From NCBI RefSeq assembly GCF_013283645.1, contig NZ_JABEKV010000003.1, positions 868,001 through 932,000 on the forward strand: a stretch of 64,000 nucleotides of DNA, given 5' to 3'. Within the stretch, counting starts at the first letter, position 1. Each line of letters begins with the position of its first letter. Both the position numbers and the translations under genes were made by a program. The notes beneath the pieces were generated by a model. It was not told the origin of the DNA. It ran no database searches and was given only the letters and a program-made list of their open reading frames with translations. Below are positions 34,972-46,484 of the stretch, piece by piece. Source of the stretch: Sinorhizobium psoraleae. Its GTDB lineage: Bacteria; Pseudomonadota; Alphaproteobacteria; Rhizobiales; Rhizobiaceae.

Positions 34972-36219
34972 GTGTCGCCAAATCGTAAGATTGCCGTCGT
35001 CCTGAAAGGCTATCCGCGCCTGTCGGAAACCTTTATCGCGCAGGAACTGCTTGGCCTCGAAAAGGCGGGGCACGAACTCGTTCTGGTCGCGCTCCGTCGT
35101 CCGACCGATGGCAAGCGACATCCCGTGCACGACGAAATCCGCGCCGACGTCCACTATTTGCCGGAATATTTGCACGAGGAACCGTGGCGCGTGTTTCGCG
35201 CGTGGCTCCGGCTGATGCCGAAAGCCGGCTTCTGGCGAGCGCTCGGCCTATTCCTTGCGGACCTCATGCGCGACCCGACGCGCAACCGGTTCCGGCGGTT
35301 CGGGCAGGCACTGGTACTGGTCGCCGAATGGCCGGGCGCCGCGACCTGGCTTCACGCACATTTCATCCACACGCCCGCCTCGGTGACCGGTTATGCCAGC
35401 ATCATCGCAGGCGTCCCCTGGACCTGCTCCGCCCATGCCAAGGATATCTGGACGTCGTCCGATTGGGAGCTTTCCGAAAAGCTCGACCGGGCCCGCTGGA
35501 CTGTTACCTGCACACGCAGCGGCTTCGAGTACCTGCAAAGCCTGACGGCATCGAAATCAAGGGTGCATTTGAGCTATCATGGCCTCGACCTGGACCGCTT
35601 CCCGGCCTTTGGAGGCGACCACTCCGGCCGCGATGGCTCCGATCCTGCCGATCCCGTTCGAATCGTCAGCGTCGGGCGCGCCGTCGCCAAGAAGGGCTAT
35701 GATATCCTGCTGAAAGCCTTGTCGCTTTTGCCTGGCGATCTCAACTGGCGCTTCGAGCATATCGGCGCGGGCGAACTTGCCGGCGACCTCAAGAAGATCG
35801 CCCGCGAACTCGGCCTTGCCGACCGTGTCAGCTGGAAAGGTGCGCTCGACCAGACTGACGTGCTCCAGCATTACCGCGACAGCGACATGTTCGCGTTGGC
35901 GTGCCGGGTTGCAGCCGATGGTGACCGCGACGGCTTGCCCAACGTTCTGGTCGAAGCGTCGAGCCAGAGATTGCCTTGCGTCTCGACATCCGTTTCGGGC
36001 GTCCCGGAATTGCTGGCGGACAATCAGAACGGCCTTCTCGTGCCCCCCGAAGACCCTCGTGCGCTCGCCGTAGCGATCGAGCGGCTGGCTCGCGACCCGG
36101 ATCTCAGGCGCCAGCTTGGCGCGGCCGCCGAACGGCGCGTTCGCGCCGAGTTCGACCATCATGCGAGTGTGAGCCAACTGATCGGGCTCTTCGAAAGCGA
36201 GTGGAGCAAGGCCTCTTGA
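34972..36219 (+). CDS. Glycosyltransferase family 4
   Basis: 415 residues. KIAVVLKGYPRLSETFIAQE is the N-terminus typical of GT4 enzymes of the colanic-acid WcaL/AmsK group. The C-terminal site is RDGLPNVLVEASSQRLP with the donor-binding glutamate. HAHFIHTPASVTGYAS and HAKDIW in the middle also match that group. Starts at a GTG four bases after the preceding stop. Its own stop is overlapped by the TTG start of the next gene, so the three glycosyltransferase genes form one translational unit. Confidence 0.9.
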   Translation: MSPNRKIAVVLKGYPRLSETFIAQELLGLEKAGHELVLVALRRPTDGKRHPVHDEIRADVHYLPEYLHEEPWRVFRAWLRLMPKAGFWRALGLFLADLMRDPTRNRFRRFGQALVLVAEWPGAATWLHAHFIHTPASVTGYASIIAGVPWTCSAHAKDIWTSSDWELSEKLDRARWTVTCTRSGFEYLQSLTASKSRVHLSYHGLDLDRFPAFGGDHSGRDGSDPADPVRIVSVGRAVAKKGYDILLKALSLLPGDLNWRFEHIGAGELAGDLKKIARELGLADRVSWKGALDQTDVLQHYRDSDMFALACRVAADGDRDGLPNVLVEASSQRLPCVSTSVSGVPELLADNQNGLLVPPEDPRALAVAIERLARDPDLRRQLGAAAERRVRAEFDHHASVSQLIGLFESEWSKAS

Positions 36220-37343
36220 CCAAGCGCGTCTTCTTTTATGTGCAGCATCTGCTCGGTATCGGGCATCTGGCACGAGCGAGCCGGATCGCGAAAGCGTTGT
36301 CCGCCGACGGGTTCGACGTGACGCTGGTCACCGGCGGTGCGCCTGTTCCGGGATTTCCGGCAGATGGCCTGACGACGGTCGCGCTACCGTCGGTAACGGC
36401 CGGAGACAAGGGCTTTTCCGGTCTGACCGACGGCGACGGCAATCCGGTGACGGACGCTTTCCAGCAACACCGCAAGAACCTGCTGATCGAGGCACTGCAC
36501 GCTTCGAAGCCTGATGTCGTCATCATCGAAGCGTTCCCCTTTGGCCGCAGGCAGATGCGTTTCGAACTGCTGCCGCTGCTGGATGCCATTGCGGCGATGG
36601 AGCGGCGGCCGCTGGTGGCGACTTCGCTGCGCGACATTCTTCAGGAACGGGTCAAACCCGGCCGTGCAGAGGAGACGGTGGAACTGGTCAAGGCGCATTT
36701 CGATCTCGTGCTCGTCCACGGCGATCCAGCGTTTGCTCGGCTTGAGGAAACTTTTCCGCTCGCGGGCGAGATCGCCCAGAAGGTCGCCTACACCGGTCTT
36801 GTCGCACCGCCGCCACCTGCCGAACCGAAGGAGAAATTCGATGTCGTGGTTTCGGCGGGTGGTGGCGCCGTCGGCAAGGATCTGATCGGCGCAGCGCTCG
36901 GAGCCGCAGCAATCCTGCCGAAGACGCTTCGCTGGTGCCTCGTAACCGGGCCCAACCTGCCGCAGGCTGATTTCGATGCCCTCGCCGCCGTAGCTCCGGC
37001 CGGCGTCGGTCTCTTTCGCTTTCGGCAGGATTTTGCGGCCCTGCTCGCCGGGGCCCGGCTCTCGGTCTCTCAAGCCGGATACAACACCGTTTGCGATATT
37101 CTTCGCGCCGGCTGCGGCTCGTTGCTCATTCCCTTCACGGCGGGTGGGGAAACCGAGCAGAGTACACGTGCGATACGGCTCGAAAGACTCGGCCTTGCCC
37201 GCGTTCTGCCGGAGGAAGACATCACGTCCGATCGGCTCGCACGCGATATCGAGGCGATGCTTGACCGGCCTAAACCGGAGGTCCCGCCGCTTGATCTTGA
37301 CGGCGCCGCCCGGACGGCAGCGATCCTCCGGGAGCACCTGTAA
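36216..37343 (+). CDS. GT-B glycosyltransferase, MurG/GT28-like (paralogue of 33753-34967)
   Basis: 375 residues from a TTG at 36216 that overlaps the previous stop as TTGA; GGAGCAAGG lies just upstream. The frame is open much further up, inside the previous gene, and a GTG at 36201 is an alternative. KRVFFYVQHLLGIGHLARAS is the GxGH loop, and VSQAGYNTVCDILRAG in the C-terminal domain is the donor site. It shares these motifs with the protein two genes upstream, which suggests duplication of one gene around the GT4. Sugar and acceptor are unknown. Confidence 0.8.
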   Translation: MTKRVFFYVQHLLGIGHLARASRIAKALSADGFDVTLVTGGAPVPGFPADGLTTVALPSVTAGDKGFSGLTDGDGNPVTDAFQQHRKNLLIEALHASKPDVVIIEAFPFGRRQMRFELLPLLDAIAAMERRPLVATSLRDILQERVKPGRAEETVELVKAHFDLVLVHGDPAFARLEETFPLAGEIAQKVAYTGLVAPPPPAEPKEKFDVVVSAGGGAVGKDLIGAALGAAAILPKTLRWCLVTGPNLPQADFDALAAVAPAGVGLFRFRQDFAALLAGARLSVSQAGYNTVCDILRAGCGSLLIPFTAGGETEQSTRAIRLERLGLARVLPEEDITSDRLARDIEAMLDRPKPEVPPLDLDGAARTAAILREHL

Positions 37344-37351
37344 GCGGGAGG

Positions 37352-38020
37352 TCAGACCGTCCCGATCAGCATGAAGCGGTTGTATTTTTTCATCGGCAGC
37401 GTGCCCGCGAAGTCAAGTTTCGCCAGGCCGGCTCGTGCCTGAAACTCCTCAAGCGACGAGACGCAGCTTATGTGGGTCGGTTCGCTGAAATAGTCGTTTG
37501 ACTGCAGCAGTACGCGGGTCGCCCGTGGAAGAAGCTCGAGCCAGAGTCCGAGATCGGCAATATGCTCGCAGCTCGTATTGACGATCAAGTCGGCCCCAAT
37601 GGTCCGGTAGTCGAGAGCATACATGTCCGCCGTTATCGCCCGGAACCGGTCGCCATGCGCTGAATTCAGCGTGCGTGCGACCTCCTCCACCGCAGGATCG
37701 ATGTCGTAGCTATCGATCGTGCCGATGTCGAAGCGCGCGTCTTCGAAGAGCATTGCCGGCAAAATCCCGTACCAGCCGCCCAGCACGGCGATTCGATCGA
37801 AGGCCGGGCCAGAGCTTTCGAGCAGCTTGTCACGCGCCCAGATTTTGCAGCCGACCTGTTTATAGTTGAACGCGTTCGCGATGTCCGCGTCCCGGTGCTT
37901 GGCTATCACCTTGCCGATGCCCGCCACGACGGCGCTGCCGGAATAAACGGCGATCCCGCGTACGAGATCATAGGCGTTCTCGTGCCAATCTTCGGGGGGA
38001 GAATGGGTGGCATGCATCAT
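37352..38020 (-). CDS. Class I SAM-dependent methyltransferase-like protein
   Basis: 222 residues. IAVLGGWYGILPAML resembles the glycine-rich motif I loop, and IDSYDIDPAVEEVA the acidic motif II of class I methyltransferases. VNTSCEHIADLGLW follows where motif IV would be. The fold is likely, but the exact reaction is not. It converges with the glycosyltransferase gene, with only eight bases between stops. In this setting it may methylate a sugar or small metabolite. Confidence 0.68.
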   Translation of the reverse strand: MMHATHSPPEDWHENAYDLVRGIAVYSGSAVVAGIGKVIAKHRDADIANAFNYKQVGCKIWARDKLLESSGPAFDRIAVLGGWYGILPAMLFEDARFDIGTIDSYDIDPAVEEVARTLNSAHGDRFRAITADMYALDYRTIGADLIVNTSCEHIADLGLWLELLPRATRVLLQSNDYFSEPTHISCVSSLEEFQARAGLAKLDFAGTLPMKKYNRFMLIGTV

Positions 38021-38331
38021 GAGGCTGTTGTAAGCTGACGGGTAGGCGAGTGCAAGCCACGCGCGAGGACGCCGCAGGCCGAAGATGCTCGCGACATATG
38101 CAAGGGACCGTCAGGCTTTGCTGAAGGGGCGATCTGTTCGACGGATCTTATTAGCGGTTCGTGTCCGCTTGACATGGGGCAGGGCTCTGCTCTCATGCCG
38201 GGCAGTCACGATTTCGTGGACGATGCGCGAGTCCATTGACGATCTGGTGGACTGGAACCATCTGCGACAGGAACCCGCCGGCCCAAATCGGTTCGGCGAT
38301 CCGTATTTAAGTTAGGTCACATTGCCGGCAC
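38021..38331. other. Intergenic region, 311 bp
   Basis: Between the divergent methyltransferase and the 903-residue ABC protein gene; both promoters should lie here. A 76-codon plus-strand frame (38085-38315) has no recognisable content. No strong ribosome site precedes the ABC gene; AGGT lies about 15 bases upstream of its ATG. Confidence 0.45.
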
Positions 38332-41043
38332 ATGGAAACACGTCTTTCCCGCTACATCTGGACTCACACACGCAAGCAGCAGCTTTGGATACTGCTGGTC
38401 GTTGCGCTGTCGATGGTACCCTATTTCCTGTCCTTTGATCTCCCCAAGCAGATCGTCAACGGACCGATTCAGGGCGCGGGTTTCGAAAGCCCCGAGGCAA
38501 CCCAGGCCTTCCTGCCGATTTCCTTCGATCTGCCCTTTTTTGGCGAGGTCAATCTGTTTTCGGGCTTTCAGCTTGAGCGGGAGGGAATGCTGCTTGCCCT
38601 CAGCCTTGTCTTCTTGCTGCTCGTCATCATCAACGGGCTCTTCAAGTTCTACATCAATACCTACAAGGGCCGGCTCGGCGAGCGCCTCCTGCGGCGCATC
38701 CGCTTCGAGCTTGTCGACCGCGTGCTTCGCTTCCCGCCGGGTCACTTCAAGCGCGTGAAGCCCGCCGAAATCTCGACCATGATCAAGGATGAGGTCGAGC
38801 CCCTTGGCGGGTTCACCGGCGATGCCTTCGTACAGCCGGCGCTGCTTGGCGGCCAGGCCTTGACCGCGCTGATCTTCATCCTGCTCCAGAGCCTGTGGCT
38901 CGGTCTCATCGCCGCCTTTATCGTCGCGATACAGGCGGTGATCATCCCACGCATGCGCCGGCGGCTGATCGTCCTGGGGCGCGAACGCCAACTGACGGCG
39001 CGCGAATTGTCGGGCCGGGTCAGCGAGATCGTGGACGGCATCGGCACCATTCGCGGGCACGATACGTCCAACTATGAAAGAGCCGACATCGCCGCCCGCC
39101 TCGGCCGGATATTCAAGATCCGCTATGATCTCTATCAGTGGAAGTTCCTGGTCAAGTTCCTGAACAACTTCCTGGCTCAGGTCACTCCGTTCCTGTTCTA
39201 CTCGATCGGCGGCTATTTCGCCCTGCAGGGCCGGCTCGATATCGGCCAGCTCGTTGCGGTGATCGGTGCCTATAAGGACCTGCCCGGTCCCCTGAAAGAA
39301 CTCATTGACTGGGACCAGGCGCGCCAGGACGTGCAGGTCAAGTACGCCCAGGTCGTCGAGCAGTTCAGTGTCCAGCCGTTGATCGATCCAGGCGTCCAGG
39401 CGATCTCAGTCACCGCTGCCGCGCCGATCACGGGAGCGCTTGCAGCCGTCAACCTTTCTGTCGCCGACGACGGCGGTTCGAAGCTCGTGGAACATGTGTC
39501 GCTCCAGGTGCGCCCCGGCGAAGCTGTCGCGATCACGGGCGGCTCGACCGGCGGGGGAGAGGCGCTTGCCGAGGCCTTCGGACGCCTGACATGGCCCGAA
39601 AGCGGCAGGATCGTCGTCGGCGACGATGATATCCACGACATGCCGGAATCGGTCGTCGGACGGCGAATCTCCTACGCCTCGTCGGAGGTCTACACCTTCC
39701 AGGGCAGCCTTGGCGACAATCTGCTTTACGGCCTCAAGCACGCGCCTCTGCAGGAGGTGGCTTACGAGGGCGACAAGGCTGCCCATCGTCGGTGGGAGGT
39801 GCTCGAAGCAAAACTTGCCGGCAATCCCTCGCTCGATCTCAACAGCGACTGGATCGATTATGGGGCTGCGGGTGCGACCGGCCCGGACGATCTCTTCGCG
39901 AAGGTCAGAGCTGTGCTCGATACCGTGCTTCTCACGAACGACATCATGGCGCTTGCGGGCCGCGCGACCATTAATCCCGAGGAACACGAAGCTTTTGCCG
40001 CTGAAATCGTGGAGATGCGTGGAGCCCTTCGCAGGCGCCTCGAAGCCGAGAAGCTCAGCGATCTCGTCGTGTTCTTCGAACCCGGTTCCTACAATATCGA
40101 GGCGACGGTCGGCGAAAACCTGCTCTTCGGGACGGTGACCGATCATGCGCGCTGGGAAAAGGCGCTCGAAGATCACCCCTTCTTCAAGACGGTCTTGAGA
40201 AGAGCCGGGCTGCACGAGATCTTCTACGAGATGGGCCTGGAAATTGCCGGCAACGTCGTCGAACTGTTCCGCGACCTGCCTCCGGACCACCCGTTCTTCC
40301 AGCAACTCACCTTCATGGCGGCAGAAGAGATTCCGGTCTATGAAGCGCTGCTCCAGAAGGTGAGGGGACGAGCGCTCGACGAAGTTTCCGAGGATGATGC
40401 CATCAAGATCATCCGTCTGTGCTTCGGCTATATCGAGCCACGCCACCGCTTCGGCCTGTTGTCGGAAGAATTGATGACGAAGATCGTCGAGGCGCGGCGG
40501 GAGTTCAGCGAAGGTTTGCCCGAGGATCTCGTCGGCATCATCGAGCACTACCAGCCGAACCGTTACATAGCCTCGGCCAGCATCATCGATAACGTGCTCT
40601 TCGGTCGCATCGGCCACAAGCACACCGACGGTTCCGAGAGAATCCGCGCAATCGTGCGCGATCTCTTCGAGTCACTCGGGCTCTACAACGATGTGCTTGC
40701 CTTCGGACTGGACTTCAACGTCGGCGCGGGCGGCAAGCGGCTGACCGCGGGCCAGCGGCAGAAACTCAACCTTGCGCGCGCATTGATCCGCGTGTCGGAC
40801 TTCTACATCTTCAATCAACCGCTGCTCGCGCTCGACCAGCGAGCACAGGAGCAGATCACCCGCAACGTCTTTGCCTTCCTGCGCCAGGACGAACGCAAGC
40901 CGGCGATCGTCTGGGTTCTCGCCAATCCGGCTCTTTCCGAATTGTTCGACCGCGAGGCGTACTTCGAAAACGGGCGGCTCGTGAGCGACGAAGCTGTGGA
41001 AACACGCGTGAAAGACAGCGACTATAAGGAACTGGCATCTTGA
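38332..41043 (+). CDS. ABC exporter-like protein with degenerate, expanded nucleotide-binding domain
   Basis: 903 residues, about 300 more than a usual half-transporter. Residues 1-330 are an exporter-type membrane domain (LGERLLRRIRFELVDRVLRF, then RGHDTSNYERADIA). The nucleotide-binding part is degenerate. Walker A reads GGSTGGGEA with E410 in place of lysine. The signature is LTAGQ at 804-808. Walker B reads FYIFNQ with N828 and Q829 for the Asp-Glu pair, and the H-loop region LANP has no histidine. Three copies of the post-Q-loop motif end at 467 (GDNLLYG), 600 (GENLLFG) and 758 (IDNVLFG). The frame is unbroken, so it looks functional rather than decayed. ATP hydrolysis is doubtful. A cyclic-nucleotide-binding gene follows. 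Confidence 0.88.
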   Translation: METRLSRYIWTHTRKQQLWILLVVALSMVPYFLSFDLPKQIVNGPIQGAGFESPEATQAFLPISFDLPFFGEVNLFSGFQLEREGMLLALSLVFLLLVIINGLFKFYINTYKGRLGERLLRRIRFELVDRVLRFPPGHFKRVKPAEISTMIKDEVEPLGGFTGDAFVQPALLGGQALTALIFILLQSLWLGLIAAFIVAIQAVIIPRMRRRLIVLGRERQLTARELSGRVSEIVDGIGTIRGHDTSNYERADIAARLGRIFKIRYDLYQWKFLVKFLNNFLAQVTPFLFYSIGGYFALQGRLDIGQLVAVIGAYKDLPGPLKELIDWDQARQDVQVKYAQVVEQFSVQPLIDPGVQAISVTAAAPITGALAAVNLSVADDGGSKLVEHVSLQVRPGEAVAITGGSTGGGEALAEAFGRLTWPESGRIVVGDDDIHDMPESVVGRRISYASSEVYTFQGSLGDNLLYGLKHAPLQEVAYEGDKAAHRRWEVLEAKLAGNPSLDLNSDWIDYGAAGATGPDDLFAKVRAVLDTVLLTNDIMALAGRATINPEEHEAFAAEIVEMRGALRRRLEAEKLSDLVVFFEPGSYNIEATVGENLLFGTVTDHARWEKALEDHPFFKTVLRRAGLHEIFYEMGLEIAGNVVELFRDLPPDHPFFQQLTFMAAEEIPVYEALLQKVRGRALDEVSEDDAIKIIRLCFGYIEPRHRFGLLSEELMTKIVEARREFSEGLPEDLVGIIEHYQPNRYIASASIIDNVLFGRIGHKHTDGSERIRAIVRDLFESLGLYNDVLAFGLDFNVGAGGKRLTAGQRQKLNLARALIRVSDFYIFNQPLLALDQRAQEQITRNVFAFLRQDERKPAIVWVLANPALSELFDREAYFENGRLVSDEAVETRVKDSDYKELAS

Positions 41044-41103
41044 TGTAGTATTAGTGTCAAGGCGCAAGCATATTTTCCCGCTCGCCGGGGGGAAAGGGTG
41101 CTT

Positions 41104-41601
41104 ATGCCCGCGACACACTCGGAGAAGCGGACTGTTATGCTCCTAAAAGATGAAGTGGAAATGCTGCGCCGGATCACGCTGTTTTCCGGCTTACCACCCG
41201 CCAAGCTCAAGCTTCTGGCATTCACCTCCGACAGGGTAATGTACAGCGCGGGAGAAAATCTGTTTCATCAAGGCGATATCGGCGACGCGGCCTATGTGAT
41301 CCTCTCCGGCAAAGCCGATGTTTTGGTTACGACGCCAAATGGACAATTGAAAGTCGCCGAGGTGGAACAGAATTCGATCGTCGGCGAGATCGCCATCCTC
41401 TGCAACACGCCGCGCACAGCTACCGTCAAGACAAGTACGGGGCTCGAAGCGTTGCGCATTCGCAAGGACGATTTCCTGAAATTGCTGGCGGACTTCCCGG
41501 AGATGGCGGTGGAAATCATGCGCGTGCTCGCCGACCGCCTCAGCCAGACCACCTCCGAACTCACCGAGGCGCGCAGCCGCGCTCAGAGGGCAGAGGCGTA
41601 A
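41104..41601 (+). CDS. Cyclic-nucleotide-binding domain protein
   Basis: 165 residues, a stand-alone CAP-family beta-barrel. The phosphate-binding cassette reads GEIAILCNTPRTATV, with E95 and R104 in the positions that hold the ribose and the cyclic phosphate. No DNA-binding helix-turn-helix follows; the C-terminus is a helix rich in E, R and A. It should bind cAMP or cGMP and pass the signal to a partner protein. The ATG at 41104 follows GGGGGGAAAGG. It lies 60 bases after the degenerate ABC protein, the most obvious partner. Confidence 0.9.
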   Translation: MPATHSEKRTVMLLKDEVEMLRRITLFSGLPPAKLKLLAFTSDRVMYSAGENLFHQGDIGDAAYVILSGKADVLVTTPNGQLKVAEVEQNSIVGEIAILCNTPRTATVKTSTGLEALRIRKDDFLKLLADFPEMAVEIMRVLADRLSQTTSELTEARSRAQRAEA

Positions 41602-41727
41602 GCACCACTCGGCCGCGTTGATGTTTGCAACCGGGCAGCGGCGCAGCATTGCCCTAACTCTTTGTTTCCTCGCATTTCCCTGGGGAACCGCTTCACACGT
41701 CGCCCCGAAATGCATTAAAGAGGCGCG

Positions 41728-42477
41728 ATGCGCGCGATAACCTATTTTCAGAAGACCGTCTATTTCCCCGAGAAGCCGGAGAAGGCGCGCTTCTTTGCCC
41801 GACTGCAAGGTGGCCAGTGGGAGCCCGGTACGTTCCGCAACATAGAGCGCCTCGTCGACGGGACGACGACGTTCATCGACATCGGCGGCTGGATCGGCGT
41901 AACGCCCTACTGGACGGCACAGATCGCGGACAATGTCATCACGGTCGAGCCCGATCCGGTGTGCTTCGACATACTCACGCAGATGCAACGCGAAAATGCG
42001 GGCGAGGTGAAGCTCATCAACGCTGCGCTCTCCGAGGACGAATGCCTGGTGTTGCACTCGGTCGGCGGCGGCTTCGGCAGTTCCGAAACCTCGGCGCTGA
42101 TTGCCGACGACACCGGCATGGCAGTGACGGCGCAAACCGTCACCATTGCCGACCTTCAGAAAATGGCAAGGACGGAACGGCTCTGCTTCAAGATTGACAT
42201 CGAAGGCTACGAGTACAAGGCGCTCGATCAGTTCCGGGCGATCGACCGCAAGAGAACGGCGGGCGTGCTGATCGCGGTGCATCCGCAGATCCTCGCCGCC
42301 TCCCTATCCGGTCCACGGTTCACCCGCGCGCTGCGAACGATCGCGGCCACCGTGCGCCTAATCCGGAGCTTTCGCGGGTTCAGGCTCGAAAACCCGTCCG
42401 CCATCTGGGCGGCGATCCGCAAATCGGTGGCGGGGCGCGAATTCAGGGGCTTCGATCTGCTCTTTGTCGCGAAATGA
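41728..42477 (+). CDS. FkbM-family methyltransferase
   Basis: 249 residues. FIDIGGWIGVTPYWTAQI is motif I, VITVEPDPVCFDIL motif II, and CFKIDIEGYEYKALDQF the FkbM hallmark. FkbM enzymes O-methylate hydroxyl groups on sugars and polyketides. Same strand as the cyclic-nucleotide-binding gene, 126 bases downstream. It may methylate a sugar of the glycan assembled by the glycosyltransferases upstream; that link is inference. Ends about 150 bases before the convergent hmrR gene. Confidence 0.88.
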   Translation: MRAITYFQKTVYFPEKPEKARFFARLQGGQWEPGTFRNIERLVDGTTTFIDIGGWIGVTPYWTAQIADNVITVEPDPVCFDILTQMQRENAGEVKLINAALSEDECLVLHSVGGGFGSSETSALIADDTGMAVTAQTVTIADLQKMARTERLCFKIDIEGYEYKALDQFRAIDRKRTAGVLIAVHPQILAASLSGPRFTRALRTIAATVRLIRSFRGFRLENPSAIWAAIRKSVAGREFRGFDLLFVAK

Positions 42478-42626
42478 CCGCAGGCGCTCCCTGGCACCGT
42501 GTACCGCTGGGGCGCGTTCGCAGGACACAGTCGGCCGCGCCGGCCTCCATTTCCGCCGGTACGGCGAAGCGGCTCTTGGCCGCGCCGTCGTTCCCATCGT
42601 GACTTGGAGGGCGAACTCTGCAGGCT

Positions 42627-43094
42627 TCATCGTGCCTTGATCCGCAGCGGATCGATACCGTTGCGGCCGAAACGGGCTGGTTCCTGTGCCTTCCCGGAGT
42701 TCGCTTCCGCTTCGGCAAGGTCATCGAGGATCGGGCAATCCGGCCGCTCGTCGCCGTGGCAATGGGCGGCGAGATGCTTGAGCGTCCGGCTCATCGCCTT
42801 CAGTTCTTCCGCCTTGCGCTCCAAGATTTCCACTTGATCGAGCGCGATCTTCTTGACCTCGCTGCTTGCGCGGGAGCGGTCGCGCCAGAGTGCAAGCAGA
42901 TCCGTCATCTGCTCGACCGTGAACCCGAGATCACGCGCGCGGCGGATGAAGCGAAGCGTATGGACGTCGTTGGCGCCATAGTTGCGGTAACCGGCTTCGC
43001 TGCGGTGGGCAGGCGGAATGAGGCCGATCGTCTCGTAGTAGCGGATCATTTTCGTCGAGACGCCGGAGGCGCGCGCGACATCGCCGATATTCAT
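42627..43094 (-). CDS. hmrR: Cu(I)-responsive MerR-family regulator
   Basis: 155 residues. MNIGDVARASGVSTKMIRYY is the MerR helix-turn-helix. Cysteines C112 and C120 in HCHGDERPDCPIL fall exactly where CueR/HmrR proteins bind Cu(I). The start at 43094 has AAAGG upstream; the frame extends to 43133. It lies downstream of actP on the same strand. Targets are the two promoters with 19-bp spacers at 45813-45843 and 46712-46742, where it should activate transcription when copper is bound. Confidence 0.94.
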   Translation of the reverse strand: MNIGDVARASGVSTKMIRYYETIGLIPPAHRSEAGYRNYGANDVHTLRFIRRARDLGFTVEQMTDLLALWRDRSRASSEVKKIALDQVEILERKAEELKAMSRTLKHLAAHCHGDERPDCPILDDLAEAEANSGKAQEPARFGRNGIDPLRIKAR

Positions 43095-43258
43095 GACATC
43101 ACCTTTCAGGGCAATTCCAGGAAAAGCGTGCAACAGTTTCCCGTCCGGAATTGCGGTAATTCAAAGAGTTGGATCATTCTCTCACTGTTTCAATGAACAA
43201 TGCAGCATATGCCGCTGATATAGGACTCTCGCTCGCAAGGCGCCAATGGCGCCAGGCG

Positions 43259-45781
<2,523 letters not shown>

Positions 45782-45812
45782 GTCGTGCTCCTTGCAAATG
45801 TGATTGCGAACC

Positions 45813-45843
45813 AGGATGAGGCTTCTCGCGATGGGAAGGTCAA
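45813..45843 (-). promoter_or_regulatory. HmrR/CueR-type promoter of actP
   Basis: On the minus strand, TTGACC (-35, 45838-45843) and CATCCT (-10, 45813-45818) are separated by 19 bases, the lengthened spacer typical of MerR-activated promoters. The spacer region holds an imperfect dyad CTTCC-N7-AGAAG. It points to actP, whose start codon is 32 bases downstream. Very similar to the site at 46712-46742. Confidence 0.8.
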
Positions 45844-45897
45844 GCTTGCCTTGCCCGTCCGCTCGCTTTTTCAGCCGTCCGAAAATGCGTCGTAGTT

Positions 45898-46407
45898 TCA
45901 ATGCTTGTGGTGGGCGTGGATGACGGCGTGCCCCCTGCCGCGGGCGATCAGCCAGCGGTTGACAGGAAAGGCGGCGGCGCCGGCGATAACGAGCGATACG
46001 GCGAGGCTGATCCAGAAGTGTGGCGAAGAGAGACCAGCGTCCATTGCGCCTGGAATCACCAGCATCATTGCGTTGTCGACAAGTTCCATAATTGCGATCG
46101 ACGCCGTGTCCGAAGCGAGCGCCAGTTTGAGCACGGCGGCGAATGGCATGCCAGCCCGCAGCAGCGGGAACATCGTCAGCCCATAACCGAAGATGAACGC
46201 CAGCACGACGGCCAACAGGACGGTTTCCATATTGCCCCATCCAAGCGCCGTGCCGATCACCATGCCCAACGCCTCACCGATGGCACAGCCGGTCAGACAG
46301 TGCACGGTGGCGGAAAAAGCCAATCGGTTCAGCGATGTCGCTGCGGCAGACACGGTAGCGGAACCGCCGCCGTGGCTGTGATAATGGGCGTGCCGGTGCT
46401 GTTGCAT
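45898..46407 (-). CDS. DUF4396 membrane protein with His-rich ends
   Basis: 169 residues with about four hydrophobic helices ([50 protein letters not shown]). Both ends are histidine-rich: [11 protein letters not shown] at the start and [10 protein letters not shown] at the end. The family is DUF4396 and has no established function. GGAG seven bases before the ATG at 46407 supports that start. It lies between copZ and actP on the same strand, downstream of the copper-regulated copZ promoter. A role in copper handling is a reasonable inference, strengthened by the histidines and one membrane cysteine pair region ([11 protein letters not shown]). Confidence 0.8.
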   Translation of the reverse strand: MQQHRHAHYHSHGGGSATVSAAATSLNRLAFSATVHCLTGCAIGEALGMVIGTALGWGNMETVLLAVVLAFIFGYGLTMFPLLRAGMPFAAVLKLALASDTASIAIMELVDNAMMLVIPGAMDAGLSSPHFWISLAVSLVIAGAAAFPVNRWLIARGRGHAVIHAHHKH

Positions 46408-46484
46408 GTTCAAGCTCCGATTCTTCGTCGATGGGATAGAGGGTCAGCGCTCCGGCTGTGGCGGGGCGCCGACCGCATCCAGCT

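Noticed and set aside
38085-38315. 76-codon plus-strand frame before the degenerate ABC gene
   Set aside because: No recognisable features and it lies in the promoter region; kept as intergenic.
38332-41043. Idea that the 903-residue ABC protein is a frameshifted or decayed pseudogene
   Set aside because: The frame is continuous with normal coding composition throughout, and the repeated motifs are well preserved.
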